Assembly: GCA_014534425.1 (NCBI GenBank)
Contig: JACVRN010000038.1
Span: forward strand, 1 to 41,801
Source: Pyrinomonadaceae bacterium
GTDB lineage: Bacteria; Acidobacteriota; Blastocatellia; Pyrinomonadales; Pyrinomonadaceae
Direction of reading: 5' to 3'
DNA: 41,801 nt
Shown: one piece after another, positions 25,858 to 34,799 of the stretch
How the letters are laid out: each line of letters begins with the position of its first letter
Position numbering within the stretch: the first letter of the stretch is position 1
Program-made: the position numbers and the translations under genes
The notes under the pieces: generated by a model
Told to the model about the DNA's origin: nothing
Databases searched by the model: none
What the model saw: the letters and a program-made list of their open reading frames with translations, nothing else

Positions 25858-26661
25858 CTAAAAGTCGCCTTCGCGGACGCTAATCTTCTGGAGGACGAAG
25901 ACGACGCGCATGGTCTGCGGTCGCTTGTCGTAAGAGGCGGGGACAAAGGCTGGGCCTTCGCGCAGCGCGTTCTGAAATTCATCTAGAAGGCGGCGGTCGC
26001 GCGGGGCTTGAACCACGTCTGCCAGAGAGGCGCGCCCGTTGCTGAAAACGTCCGTCACGACAATCATGTCGTCATCGCCGCCGCGATTGTCGCGCGTTGG
26101 CGTCCATGCCAGAGCCGCGAGCGCTCCGTTCGGATTCAGGCTGGGCGACTCTACGCCGACGGCAGAGCGGCGCGCGGCCAAACTCTCAGGCGTGATGGGC
26201 TTTGTGATGTCGTAGCCCGCGTCCGAGCCGTCCAGGTAGGTGACGCGGTAAGTAAAGGAAGGCCGCGTCGCGCGGTCGAAAGTGCGGAGGGCTATCAGCG
26301 ACGAGCGAAGCGCAGTGAACATCAGTATGAAGAGAAGACAGGACGCGAAAGTTCCCACCGTATAAGGCATGACGCGCGGTTGCAGCCAGCGCATGATGCT
26401 GACCGTAAGCGGCACCCTGGGCTGACGCAGCGCCGCACCGGCTTCAATCAGCAGGGCGTCGTTGATGGAAGCTACTAAATCGGGCGGAGGCAGAGGTCTG
26501 GGCAGCGCCGAGAGCCGCCGCACGAGCGAGCGCGTTACGTCCAACTCTTCACGACAGAGCGGGCACTCGCGCAGGTGCTCGTCCGCAGCAGCGCGGGCGG
26601 GCAGAGACAATTCGTCATCCAGATAAGATGAAAGCGCCTGTTTTGTCTCTTCACAATTCAT
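25858..26661 (-). CDS. Anti-sigma factor with zf-HC2 zinc finger
   Basis: The 267-residue membrane protein begins with an anti-sigma zinc-binding domain: the HLRECPLCREEL motif gives His-x3-Cys-x2-Cys, with another Cys at residue 3. One membrane helix follows at about residues 115-135 (VGTFASCLLFILMF). The outer part is about 130 residues with no recognised fold. It presumably holds the ECF sigma factor encoded upstream at 27016-27675. Unusually, the two genes are 354 bp apart, and the gap is filled by inverted-repeat elements. No clear ribosome binding site precedes its ATG. Confidence 0.88.
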   Translation of the reverse strand: MNCEETKQALSSYLDDELSLPARAAADEHLRECPLCREELDVTRSLVRRLSALPRPLPPPDLVASINDALLIEAGAALRQPRVPLTVSIMRWLQPRVMPYTVGTFASCLLFILMFTALRSSLIALRTFDRATRPSFTYRVTYLDGSDAGYDITKPITPESLAARRSAVGVESPSLNPNGALAALAWTPTRDNRGGDDDMIVVTDVFSNGRASLADVVQAPRDRRLLDEFQNALREGPAFVPASYDKRPQTMRVVFVLQKISVREGDF

Positions 26662-26677
26662 AAAGCAAAGGGGTTTT

Positions 26678-26931
26678 AAGCGAATGGCTGGCCGACCCCG
26701 GCTGCTCCCTTAGTTGAAGGAAGCAACTCTCCGGTCATTTGAGAGAGCGGCCAAAAGGTTTTTCGGTTCGGATGCGAGCGGGAATCAAGAACGGGTGTTG
26801 CTGGCCGCGTTTCAAATTCGCCCACATCTACGAAAAAACCTCGTGGTCTCCCCACCAAAAACCGTCTTCGTCACTTCGACCCAATTGGCACCGAGTTTGT
26901 TGTGAAGCCGGGGTGGGTCAACCATTCGCTT
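26678..26931. repeat. MITE-like 254-bp element with 26-bp terminal inverted repeats
   Basis: Arms at 26678-26703 and 26906-26931 match as reverse complements at 23 of 26 positions (core agccggggt / accccggct, ends aagcgaatgg / ccattcgctt). The 200-bp interior has no convincing gene and I recognise nothing in it. No clear target-site duplication is seen. It separates the sigma gene from its anti-sigma gene. Confidence 0.65.
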
Positions 26932-26937
26932 TCAAAG

Positions 26938-27012
26938 AGCTATCAGCAATCAGCTTTCAGCCGTCAGCTTTTGAATCTATTGCTGGCTGCCGATAGCCGA
27001 TGGCTGACCGCT
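26938..27012. repeat. TCAGC-word palindromic repeat, 3 bp after the sigma stop codon
   Basis: Two 31-nt arms (26938-26968 and 26982-27012) pair with about eight mismatches around a 13-base loop. Both arms are strings of tcagc-like words, akin to the element at 24530-24602. It could serve as the terminator of the sigma gene. Confidence 0.8.
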
Positions 27013-27015
27013 AAT

Positions 27016-27675
27016 TTACAAAGAGCTTTCAAGCTTGCGGCGTAATTCCATGCGACCGCGAGCGATTCTGGATTTGACTGTGCCGACGCTTATCTCCAGC
27101 GTGGCCGCTATCTCCTCATAGCTTAATCCTTCTATATCTCGAAGGATGACGGCCTCTCTGTAAGAGGTGCCGAGCGAGCGCAGCGCCATTCGGAGACGCG
27201 TTTCGCGCTCACGCGCCAGAGTGGTCTGCTCCGGGTCTGCCTGCGACGTGTCACAGAGGCGAAGGCCCAAAGGCTGCGCCATGTGATTGTCCGAATCGTC
27301 GAGCGAGACCGTCTGCTCGCGGCGTCGTCTTCGCCACCAGCGCCAGCGATTGCGCGCCTGGTTGATGGCAATTCTGTACAGCCACGTCCTTAAATCCGCC
27401 TCGCCGCGAAAGTGCGCTATGGCCTGAAAGGCTCGCAGGAAGGTCTCCTGCGTCAAATCGCGCGCCTCTTCCTGGTCTTCGGTCAGGCGGTAAAGCAGGG
27501 CGTAAACTTCGCCGGAGCGGTCTTCGACGAGCCGGTTAAAGGCTGCCGCTTCGCCCGCGCGTAATCTTTCAATGAACTGCGCCTCGGCTGCCGCACGGGC
27601 TTCGACCGCAGTCGCCGGAGCGACTTCGTCCAGTTCCGCGTGCCCGCGAAGGGCGATTGGCTCTCCGAAGCTCAC
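27016..27675 (-). CDS. RNA polymerase ECF sigma factor (RpoE-like)
   Basis: The 219-residue protein has sigma region 2 (FNRLVEDRSGEVYALLYRL through DLTQETFLRAFQAIAHF and TWLYRIAINQARNRWR) and region 4 (EAVILRDIEGLSYEEIAATL then GTVKSRIARGR). A linker of about 50 residues, very rich in Arg and Trp (RWRWWRRRRREQ), joins them. The first 40 residues are an extra Ala/Glu-rich extension. It reads toward its likely anti-sigma factor, but the pair has lost tight spacing. It is divergent from the YfgM-like gene, with a 365-bp region between them. Which genes it controls is unknown. Confidence 0.93.
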   Translation of the reverse strand: MSFGEPIALRGHAELDEVAPATAVEARAAAEAQFIERLRAGEAAAFNRLVEDRSGEVYALLYRLTEDQEEARDLTQETFLRAFQAIAHFRGEADLRTWLYRIAINQARNRWRWWRRRRREQTVSLDDSDNHMAQPLGLRLCDTSQADPEQTTLARERETRLRMALRSLGTSYREAVILRDIEGLSYEEIAATLEISVGTVKSRIARGRMELRRKLESSL

Positions 27676-27943
27676 TTAGCTATCCCCCGGCGGCGGGGAG
27701 CCGGACATGCGACTTCGCTGGCTTCCCGGACAGTCGCATTCTTAGACACCGCCTCAGCATTCTTTGTTCCCGAAATTTTTTTCGCGCTTTTCAAAGCTTT
27801 TCTTTTATCAACCGTTGGATGACCGAACGCCGCGACGGCGTTTGCAAAGATTCTGTTGACGAGGGCTGGGCGAAAAGTGGCGCTTGGGCGCGAGCCTATC
27901 ACGCCTCTTTCCGTACGGTCAAATCGCTCGTCCGACGCTCGGC

Positions 27944-27973
27944 TTGACAACCCTTCGCGCAGCCCATTAGAGT
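27944..27973 (+). promoter_or_regulatory. Candidate sigma70-type promoter for the YfgM-like gene
   Basis: A consensus TTGACA (27944-27949) is followed after 18 bp by TAGAGT (27968-27973). Transcription would start near 27980. The rest of the divergent region from 27676 to 27943 shows nothing else I can name. Confidence 0.5.
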
Positions 27974-28040
27974 GACTGTTTCACCCTGCGGACGATAAAT
28001 GGAACGCAACCTGCAATGCGTTCTTGCAAGAGGAAAAGAC

Positions 28041-28853
28041 GTGGCTAAATACAGTAAGAAGCGACAGCGCGAGTTAAAGAAGGATCAGTTCCGGGACAAG
28101 ACCATGCAGGTCTTGGACAAGGTCGGAGACCGCCTGGAAGGAAAGGGACGCACCATTCTTTATGCCCTGGCAGGCTTAGTGGCGATAGCGCTGCTGGCGG
28201 GCGTCTTCTCATGGTGGAGCAACAAGAAGAGCCAGGAGGCCGCACAGGCCCTTGGCCGCGCCATAGAGATAACCAACAGGCCCGTGCAGGCTCAGCCCCT
28301 TCCGGGCACCAACCAGCCTAGCTTCCCCACGGAGCAGGCACGCGCCCAGATGGCCGTCACAGAGTTTCAGAAGGTTGCGGACAAGTATAGCGGGCAGACA
28401 CGCGAGATTGCGCGCTACTTCATAGCCGTTAACCAGTTGACGCTGGATCGCCCGCGCGGCCTGAACGAGCTTGATGCCCTGACCAAGAGCAGCTACAAAG
28501 ACGTGGCGGCGCAGGCTCGCTTCGCCCTCGCGCAGGCAAGGGAAGCCGACGGCCAGATGGATGCCGCCGTGGCTCTCTACAAACAGTTGGCCGACGAGAA
28601 CAACCCGGCGATTCCCGCAGACACCGTCAACCTGCGGCTCGCCTCCATCTACGAGAAGCAGGGCAAGACGAAAGAGGCCGTAGACCTTCTGTTCAAGATT
28701 GCAGAGAACTCCAGAAAGGCCAAGTCACCCGAAGGCAAGCCACTGCCCAAATCTTCAGCCGCACGCGAAGCTGAAACGAAGCTGCAAAAGCTGGACGCCG
28801 CCCGCTACGCTCAGCTTCCGCCCGAAGCCCCATCCGACTTACCGCTATCGTAA
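28041..28853 (+). CDS. Membrane-anchored TPR protein, YfgM-like
   Basis: I prefer the GTG at 28041, preceded by AGAGGA, giving 270 residues that open MAKYSKKRQRELKKDQF; an ATG at 27999 would add 14. A basic cytoplasmic N-terminus is followed by one membrane helix (about residues 38-58, LYALAGLVAIALLAGVF) and a periplasmic TPR-like domain (PF09976 type), e.g. SGQTREIARYFIAVNQLTLD and PAIPADTVNLRLASIYEKQGK. In Escherichia coli YfgM associates with the SecYEG translocon and periplasmic chaperones; the same role here is inference. A perfect palindrome follows the stop codon directly. Confidence 0.85.
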   Translation: MAKYSKKRQRELKKDQFRDKTMQVLDKVGDRLEGKGRTILYALAGLVAIALLAGVFSWWSNKKSQEAAQALGRAIEITNRPVQAQPLPGTNQPSFPTEQARAQMAVTEFQKVADKYSGQTREIARYFIAVNQLTLDRPRGLNELDALTKSSYKDVAAQARFALAQAREADGQMDAAVALYKQLADENNPAIPADTVNLRLASIYEKQGKTKEAVDLLFKIAENSRKAKSPEGKPLPKSSAAREAETKLQKLDAARYAQLPPEAPSDLPLS

Positions 28854-28927
28854 AGTCTAGAGAGTCTAGGGAGTCTGGAGAGTCTAGAGAGTCAACTAGA
28901 TTCTTTTACTCTCTAGACTCTCCAGAC
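28854..28927. repeat. GAGTCTAGA-word palindrome with 20-bp perfect arms
   Basis: Arms at 28873-28892 and 28908-28927 are exact reverse complements around a 15-base loop. The left side continues outward as tandem words (gtctaga, gagtctagg) starting at the base after the stop codon. The next gene begins 9 bp beyond the right arm. In RNA this would be a very stable hairpin between two same-strand genes. Confidence 0.9.
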
Positions 28928-28936
28928 TATCTTTCT

Positions 28937-30091
28937 ATGGAGAACGTGACACATTCGCTCGTGGGGCTGGCTGCGGCCAAAGCCGGGTTGGAGCGTCTGT
29001 CGCCGGGGGCTACGGCGCTCTGTATTCTGGCGGCCAACGCGCCGGATGCGGACGTGGTGATGACCTTCTGGGGGCGTTGGGTTTACCTGCATCATCACAG
29101 AGGGATTACTCATTCCATCCTGGGCACGCTCTCGCTAGCCCTTCTCTTGCCTTTGCTCTTTTACGGCGTGGAAAAGTTGTTCGCGCTCGTCAGAGGAAGG
29201 CCGTCGCGCTTTCGTCTGCGAGGTCTTTTGATAGCCTCGCTGCTCGTGACGGCGACGCATCCTTTGCTGGACTGGACGAACAATTACGGCGTGCGCCCCT
29301 TTCTTCCCTGGAACGGGCACTGGTACTACGGCGACCTTGTCTTCATAGTTGACCCCTGTCTCTGGCTGGTTCTAGGCGGTGCCTGTTTTCTTCTGACGGC
29401 GCGAGGGCTTTGGCGCACAGGCTTCTGGACAATCTTCGGATTGGCCCTCTCGTCAGCGATTATCCTGCTCCCCTTGCGAGCAAGCGGCCCGCCCATTCCC
29501 ATCTTCGTCCGCGTAGGTTGGGTAGTAGGAATCGTTGCGCTTCTTCTTGCGCGCTTCTCTCATCTTGAAAAGCGTTGGGGAAGCCGTATAGCCGTAGCAG
29601 CTCTCTCCTTCGTGCTCATTTACTGGGGAGCGCTGGCAGTTATGCACTCCCGCGCGGTCTTTGAAGCCTCAAGCCTCGCGGGAGATTTCGCAGCGACCCG
29701 TGGAGAGAAAGTCCTGCGCCTGGCCGCCATGCCTTCGCTCGCAGACCCCACGCTCTGGCGCTGTGTTGCGGAGACCGAGCGCGCGACCTTTCTCTTTAAT
29801 CTCAACCTGAACGGGAAAGGCGAGCCTCTTCGTGATGTAATTCTTTATGAGAAGCCTTCGGGCGAAGAGGCCCGCGCCGTTTCGGAGGCCAGCCGCGACG
29901 AGCGTGCGCGAATCTTCCTGGATTTCGCGCGCTTCCCTGTAGTCGAGACCCGTGGCGATTGCCTGACGGAAACGTTCGTCCAATTCGCTGACTTGCGTTA
30001 CACTGAACCTAGGGCCGGAGCGCGCGGCACATTTTCGCTGGAAGTCCCGGTCGAATGTCCGCCCGAAGCCGCGAGGATAACTGAGAAGTGA
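28937..30091 (+). CDS. Membrane-bound metal-dependent hydrolase, YdjM/LexA-binding family
   Basis: The 384-residue protein matches the PF04307 family. It starts MENVTHSLVGLAAAKAG, contains ANAPDADVV, HHRGITHSILG and ATHPLLDWTNNYGVRPF, with the His and Asp residues thought to bind metal, and has about seven membrane helices. The C-terminal 120 residues form an extra soluble domain, so the protein is about twice as long as YdjM of Escherichia coli. The biochemical reaction of the family is not known to me. It overlaps the next gene by 4 bp (GTGA). Confidence 0.87.
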   Translation: MENVTHSLVGLAAAKAGLERLSPGATALCILAANAPDADVVMTFWGRWVYLHHHRGITHSILGTLSLALLLPLLFYGVEKLFALVRGRPSRFRLRGLLIASLLVTATHPLLDWTNNYGVRPFLPWNGHWYYGDLVFIVDPCLWLVLGGACFLLTARGLWRTGFWTIFGLALSSAIILLPLRASGPPIPIFVRVGWVVGIVALLLARFSHLEKRWGSRIAVAALSFVLIYWGALAVMHSRAVFEASSLAGDFAATRGEKVLRLAAMPSLADPTLWRCVAETERATFLFNLNLNGKGEPLRDVILYEKPSGEEARAVSEASRDERARIFLDFARFPVVETRGDCLTETFVQFADLRYTEPRAGARGTFSLEVPVECPPEAARITEK

Positions 30092-31527
30092 CTAAGACTG
30101 CACACATAGAGCCTGTGATTGCGGGCGCGCCCGCCAAGCCCGTTCTGCCCGGCACGGAGCAAGCGCCGCTCGTCACCGTTCGCTCGTCTCCGGGCGGCTA
30201 CATCATAATCGCGCTCGCGCTCACCTTGACATCGCTCCTGCTTGTGCGCGCAGAGTTCGACGAAGCAGCCATCATAGCCCTCGTCACCGCATGGGTCTTC
30301 ATGCCCCTGGCCGCCTTCACAGACCGCATACGCGTCGAAGGCCGCATCCTTTCGCGCACGGGTCTGGTGGCCTTCCTGCATAAAATCTTCAAGGGCCGTG
30401 CGCTCAGGCTAGATATTGATGAAGTCGAACGTATAGAGACTTATGCCGTGCGAACATTGAGGCGCGGCGGCTCCGTTCGTTATCGTTACCGCAGCGAAGT
30501 TGCGGGCCGTGGCTTGAGCTTCACCTTCGCCTCCGGCGGAAATTATCGCCGCATGGTGCGCTCGCTCTTCTCGCTCATACGCGACGAGAAGCTTGATGCG
30601 CGCTCGCGCGAACTGAGGGATTACCTGTCAGACCCAAGAAGCTTGCGCGAGATGATAAAGCTTCTGCGCCTTGCCCCTTCGTCCGTGCTCGAAGGCGCAC
30701 TGCCCGACTTTCGTCTGCTTGAGAGAAAGCATAGAGAGGATAAGCTTTCAGCCGAAGCTGCTGCGCTTTCATCCACGGAGAGAGAGCGCGGACAGCTTCT
30801 GCGTCTGGTCGCCAACGGTCTGCGCGCCGCAGGTCGCCTGCGCGAAGCTGCCGAAGCCTTTCGACGCGCTTTGCTCGTCACGCCGCATGACGGCTGGCTG
30901 CTGTACGAGTTCGCGCGCTTTCTTCGCTCACAGGCGAGCGCGCTTTCCGACGCGCGCCTTCTCTCGCGCTCTCGCGCAGGGCTGAGACTGGCCGCACGCT
31001 ACGCAGGCGAAGACGCCCAGCTTCTAGCGCGCATAGCCGAAAGCTTCTTCGAGTTCGGAGACATGATGCGAGCCTCTCGCCTTTTTCGCCTCTCGCTTGA
31101 GCTTCAGCCGCGCTCCTTCCACGCCGAAACGGGCCTCGCAGAGATTGCGCTCAGAAGCGGCAAGCTTGCCCACGTCATACATCATTACCAGGCTGCCACA
31201 CGCATAGCGCCCGACGAAGCCACAGCACGCTTCGCACGCCGCGAAGCCGATTACTACGCGCTCCTCAACGACGACGATGAGTATTTGTCTTCGGAACTAA
31301 GACGCATCAACTGGCTGCAAACCCTCCAGACCGTTCGGCGCTGGACGACGCGTATCATGCTGACCAGCACCCTGCTGGCAATCGGCGGCGCATACATCGG
31401 AGACCCCCTTGGCACAGACCTCTCCGACATAGGCTGGTCACTAACAGCCTCCTCCCTCGTCGCCTGGCTCATAGCACATCTTCTCATCAACCTCCTCTCC
31501 CGCCGCCGCCCGCACCCGGTCGAATAA
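30088..31527 (+). CDS. Membrane protein with TPR domain, unknown function
   Basis: This 479-residue protein starts at a GTG overlapping the previous stop by 4 bp, so it is coupled to the hydrolase gene. Two closely spaced membrane helices lie near residues 35-75. A compact domain of about 100 residues follows that looks like a bacterial PH-like fold (RIRVEGRILSRTGLVAFLHK, DIDEVERIETYAVRTLRRGG). Then come TPR-type repeats between residues 230 and 400 (GRLREAAEAFRRALLVTPHDGW, GDMMRASRLFRLSLELQPRSF). Two final helices end it. A role in membrane-protein assembly or signalling is possible but not shown. Confidence 0.75.
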   Translation: MTKTAHIEPVIAGAPAKPVLPGTEQAPLVTVRSSPGGYIIIALALTLTSLLLVRAEFDEAAIIALVTAWVFMPLAAFTDRIRVEGRILSRTGLVAFLHKIFKGRALRLDIDEVERIETYAVRTLRRGGSVRYRYRSEVAGRGLSFTFASGGNYRRMVRSLFSLIRDEKLDARSRELRDYLSDPRSLREMIKLLRLAPSSVLEGALPDFRLLERKHREDKLSAEAAALSSTERERGQLLRLVANGLRAAGRLREAAEAFRRALLVTPHDGWLLYEFARFLRSQASALSDARLLSRSRAGLRLAARYAGEDAQLLARIAESFFEFGDMMRASRLFRLSLELQPRSFHAETGLAEIALRSGKLAHVIHHYQAATRIAPDEATARFARREADYYALLNDDDEYLSSELRRINWLQTLQTVRRWTTRIMLTSTLLAIGGAYIGDPLGTDLSDIGWSLTASSLVAWLIAHLLINLLSRRRPHPVE

Positions 31528-31630
31528 GCTAGACAATCAAAGCGCAGTAGTACCGCCTACGGTAAAACACTACCGAAGAGACTGAGGTATAATTAGTATT
31601 AGGCGGCATGTGTAGCATGGAGGTCTAAGA

Positions 31631-32668
31631 ATGCATACTTCTTTTATGGTAAGGGCGTTGACCAACATAGCACTATGCGTGCTATTGGGAATCAGCGCAG
31701 TTGCCCATCCAGGCTCCGGCATTGTGGTCGACAAAGAGGGGCAGGTTTTCTTTACAGACACCGGCCAAGGCGTTTGGAAGATTGATAGGCAAGGCAATCT
31801 CACACACTTGCCCGCATCTTTATTTCACTGGATGACTATTGATGAAGCCGGATACTTCGCAGAATCTCAGAAGAGTTTCGGGGAGTGGTTTGAAAGAGTA
31901 ACGCCGCAAGGTTCCAAACCTGCTCTCATTATGTCTTCCGATTTTCCCCTGACGATTAACCGGGACGGGAATCTTTACTACGCAGATACTCACCCCTGCT
32001 CGGCGCGGATTGTTCGTAGAACACCTGACGGAAAGGAATCTGTTCTGGCAGCAGATGAGGCGTTCACAGGCATCGCCGGTATAGCTTCTGGCCCGGACGG
32101 TTCGCTCTATATCACAAACGCCATCCGCCCCGGTGCCAATGCTATCCGAAAGATCACTATGGACGGGAAGGTCTCGCAGTTCGCCAGTCCCGAAACCATC
32201 AATATAGGCGGAGACCACTCCATCACTCCGCCGACGGAATCAGAGGCGAGCTACTGCCGGGGTTTGGCTGTCGATTCGCAGGGGATCGTGTACGTTGCCG
32301 CCACCGGCAGCCGCCGCGTCCTCAAGATCACACCCAGGGGCGAGGTCAGCACCATTCTGCAAGCACCGAGTCCTTGGGCACCGACCGGGGTAACGGTCTT
32401 CGGCGGCGAAGTGTACGTGCTGGAGTGGCAAGATGCGCCCCCTTCGCAAGCGGAAGTACGCAGGGCTTGGACACCGCGAGTTCGGAAAGTCGGTCGTGAC
32501 GGAAAGATTACGACTCTGGCAACGGTCACGAGGGAGACGACCGCATCTGCTTCGCCGCAAGTCAAACAAGAAAACAGTAACGTTCTTTCGACCGGAGTTA
32601 AGATTGCCGTTGCAGTTGTGCTGGCGCTGGTGGTGGCTACAATTGTAGGAATAAAACTCGCAAAATAG
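31631..32668 (+). CDS. Secreted NHL-repeat beta-propeller protein with C-terminal membrane helix
   Basis: A 345-residue protein starts at an ATG with GGAGGT six bases upstream. A signal peptide (to about residue 25) is followed by at least five NHL-like blades, each with a GxxxDxxGxxYxAD pattern: GIVVDKEGQVFFTDTG, NRDGNLYYADTH, GPDGSLYITNA, AVDSQGIVYVAATG and GGEVYVLEW. The last 22 residues form a hydrophobic helix ending LAK, so the propeller would be tethered by its C-terminus. Relatives include SMP-30/lactonase-like and vgb-like proteins, but I see no catalytic set. A TATAAT sits at 31588-31593. This and the next two genes are lower in GC than the surroundings. Confidence 0.82.
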   Translation: MHTSFMVRALTNIALCVLLGISAVAHPGSGIVVDKEGQVFFTDTGQGVWKIDRQGNLTHLPASLFHWMTIDEAGYFAESQKSFGEWFERVTPQGSKPALIMSSDFPLTINRDGNLYYADTHPCSARIVRRTPDGKESVLAADEAFTGIAGIASGPDGSLYITNAIRPGANAIRKITMDGKVSQFASPETINIGGDHSITPPTESEASYCRGLAVDSQGIVYVAATGSRRVLKITPRGEVSTILQAPSPWAPTGVTVFGGEVYVLEWQDAPPSQAEVRRAWTPRVRKVGRDGKITTLATVTRETTASASPQVKQENSNVLSTGVKIAVAVVLALVVATIVGIKLAK

Positions 32669-32764
32669 TTAAAATAAGATTGCGCTGAAACGAAGAGCCG
32701 TCTAAAAGGCGCGTGCCTCCGGTCGTAGCCCTCCCGCGTAGACGAAGACACAGAGGTGAGAGAT

Positions 32765-33088
32765 ATGTTTGACGAAAAATTACTCGACCGCATGAACTTC
32801 GGTGAACTCAACCAAGCGCTGGATTATGTCCTCGAAAGGATGGGGAAGATTGAAGACGGCCTCCCCGAAGGCGAAGATGACCCGCGCCTCGACATGCTTT
32901 GCGTCATAGCTAACAAAATCATTATGCAGATGGACTCGATAGTCCGCGAGCATGGCCGTTCCCATCCTGAAGCCCTCGCCCAGTGGGAAAAGGCGATGGA
33001 GGGCTACGAAGAACGCTTCGCAAAATACACAGACTTCTTTCTGGAAGAGGACACTCTGTTAGACTTTGAGTGGCCGGAGACCTCATAG
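32765..33088 (+). CDS. Small acidic hypothetical protein
   Basis: The ATG at 32765 has a GAGG eight bases upstream, giving 107 residues; an in-frame GTG at 32756 overlaps that site and is less likely. The product is acidic and helical (ALDYVLERMGKIEDGLPEGEDD, then EKAMEGYEERFAKYTDFF), with no signal peptide or membrane span. I recognise no family. It lies 97 bp after the NHL gene on the same strand. Confidence 0.65.
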   Translation: MFDEKLLDRMNFGELNQALDYVLERMGKIEDGLPEGEDDPRLDMLCVIANKIIMQMDSIVREHGRSHPEALAQWEKAMEGYEERFAKYTDFFLEEDTLLDFEWPETS

Positions 33089-33464
33089 AAGGTTACACCC
33101 TGCCGCGACATAACTATAAGAAAGGGTGCCAAAGCTGACCATGCCACGGCATAACAACTCATTCAGTTGAAGCGGAATGGACTGGATTTCTATTCTCAAG
33201 GATTGAGGGCGACGGCCTGGATGTTGAGTTGGGCGAGGCGGGGCCGCTCCTTTATCGTTTCTAGGTAATTTCAATCGCTACTTAGCAGGAAGAATGCATA
33301 AGGTGGGTTATACCTACACGTCGCTGATGGAGTGGCTTGCGAAACATTAATCGAAGAGCGCGATATTCATCCCTTGCATTTGACAAGATTAGGTTGTCAC
33401 AGTGGGCAAGGCCAACTATAGTGTGTCATAAGCTCTTTCCAGATTCTCACTAAAGGGTTTCTTC
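33089..33464. other. Intergenic region of 376 bp before the BBP7 gene
   Basis: No convincing gene is seen on either strand. A minus-strand frame at 33083-33274 has no recognisable motif, and an 18-codon plus-strand frame starts at 33295. The only clear signal is the promoter at 33394-33422. Confidence 0.6.
33394..33422 (+). promoter_or_regulatory. Sigma70-type promoter of the BBP7 gene
   Basis: TTGTCA (33394-33399), a 17-bp spacer and TATAGT (33417-33422) lie 42 bp before the ATG. Transcription would start near 33429, giving a leader of about 35 nt with AAAGGG as ribosome binding site. Confidence 0.6.
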
Positions 33465-34754
33465 ATGAAAAAGAGTCTCGCTGCGCTTCTGCTGATTTTC
33501 GCATTCACATCAATTGCTTTTTGCCAGATTAACGGTCAGCAGCCCCTTATAACAATTGAATCCCTGCCGGTGCTTGATACTCTACCTAAAGAGACGCCTG
33601 CCGCCGCAAAGGGAGCGTCAGCTTCTTTCAAAGAGTCAGACTCCGAGAAGGCGCAAGGCGTAAACCGGCAAGAAGATGAGCCGTCGGGGCGCGTCTGGGT
33701 TTCCGCCGAATACTTGTTATGGAGAACGAGGGGAAGCAATCTACCTCCTCTTATTACGGTCACACCGGCAAGCACTGGATTCTCGGCTGTCATAGGTCAG
33801 CCTGGGACAGTGATAGCGTTCGGCGGAGAGAGACTGGATCAAGGTAATTTCCCCGGCGGGCGTCTTAGCTTGGGATTCTGGTTGAATAAGGGGAAGACTG
33901 TAGGCGCGGAGGTGAGCTACTTCTTTCTGGAAAAGAACACCTTGCGTTTTCAGGTAGCATCAAACGGATCGCCTGACTCACAAACCATCGGCAGACCATT
34001 CTTAAGTGTTGGGAACACGGAACAGGCGATTTCAGTTGTCTACCCGATTATAGGCTTCAATAGCAACCCGCCGTTTACTATATCCGGCACCAGCACCGCG
34101 ACCTTTTTCAACCGGCTGCAAGGGGCCGAGGGCAATCTGCTCTTCAGGCTGAGCGCGATTGATTGCTGCCGCCTAGCTTTGCTCACAGGCTTCCGCTACC
34201 TTGATTTGAGGGAAGGGCTGACGATTACAGACATCTCTCAGGATTCACGCGGCACCAGGTACTACACGGACACGGATCAATTCAACACGAATAACAGGTT
34301 CTACGGTGGAGAAGCTGGCCTACGCTCAACTTTTAGTAGAGGCCGGTTCGGTTTAGAACTGTCAGGCACGGTGGCGCTCGGCAGTAATAGGCAGAGCGTG
34401 GATATTAACGGCGAAACTACTGATACCTTAAATATAGGCAGCAACGGGCCAGGCGGCATACTGGCTCTCGTCACCAACATCGGCAGCTATAGCCGCAGCA
34501 AGTTCGCAGTCGTGCCTGAGTTTAAGGCCAAAGTAAGTTACGACATAACGCGCAATTTGAAACCATTCGTCGGCTATGATTTTCTTTACTGGAATCAGAC
34601 GGTCAGGCCGGGAGAGCAGATTGATAGGGTTGTGAATGTCGCCCTTAGGCCGCCGCCCCTTTCAACCCTTCTGCCTGCGAGACCGGCTTTCACCTTCAAT
34701 AGCTCAAGGTTTTGGACGCATGGGCTAACGACGGGCGTGACGCTTCAATTCTAA
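33465..34754 (+). CDS. BBP7 family outer-membrane beta-barrel protein
   Basis: The 429-residue protein has a clear signal peptide (MKKSLAALLLIFAFTSIAFC) and a variable linker of about 60 residues. A barrel of the BBP7 family (PF07585), best known from Planctomycetes, follows. Marks are RVWVSAEYLLWRTRGSNLPPLIT at the barrel start, GGRLSLGFWL, TGFRYLDLREGL, NNRFYGGEAGL and the end FWTHGLTTGVTLQF, which closes with Phe as outer-membrane proteins do. The family's function is unknown. It has its own promoter and a strong terminator, so it is monocistronic. Confidence 0.92.
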   Translation: MKKSLAALLLIFAFTSIAFCQINGQQPLITIESLPVLDTLPKETPAAAKGASASFKESDSEKAQGVNRQEDEPSGRVWVSAEYLLWRTRGSNLPPLITVTPASTGFSAVIGQPGTVIAFGGERLDQGNFPGGRLSLGFWLNKGKTVGAEVSYFFLEKNTLRFQVASNGSPDSQTIGRPFLSVGNTEQAISVVYPIIGFNSNPPFTISGTSTATFFNRLQGAEGNLLFRLSAIDCCRLALLTGFRYLDLREGLTITDISQDSRGTRYYTDTDQFNTNNRFYGGEAGLRSTFSRGRFGLELSGTVALGSNRQSVDINGETTDTLNIGSNGPGGILALVTNIGSYSRSKFAVVPEFKAKVSYDITRNLKPFVGYDFLYWNQTVRPGEQIDRVVNVALRPPPLSTLLPARPAFTFNSSRFWTHGLTTGVTLQF

Positions 34755-34799
34755 GAGGACGGAAACTGAAAACGGCATCACAGTTGTTCGACGGTAAGA

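Noticed and set aside
26676-26858. 60-codon minus-strand gene inside the MITE-like element
   Set aside because: No motif is recognisable, and its final codons are simply the inverted repeat, which also appears in the opposite frame.
28854-28927. CRISPR-like tandem repeats
   Set aside because: The repeated words are 7-10 bp with no spacers of even length and they fold as one palindrome.
33083-33274. 63-codon minus-strand frame before the BBP7 gene
   Set aside because: It has no motif or start signal and overlaps the end of the small acidic gene; no transposase remnant could be recognised.
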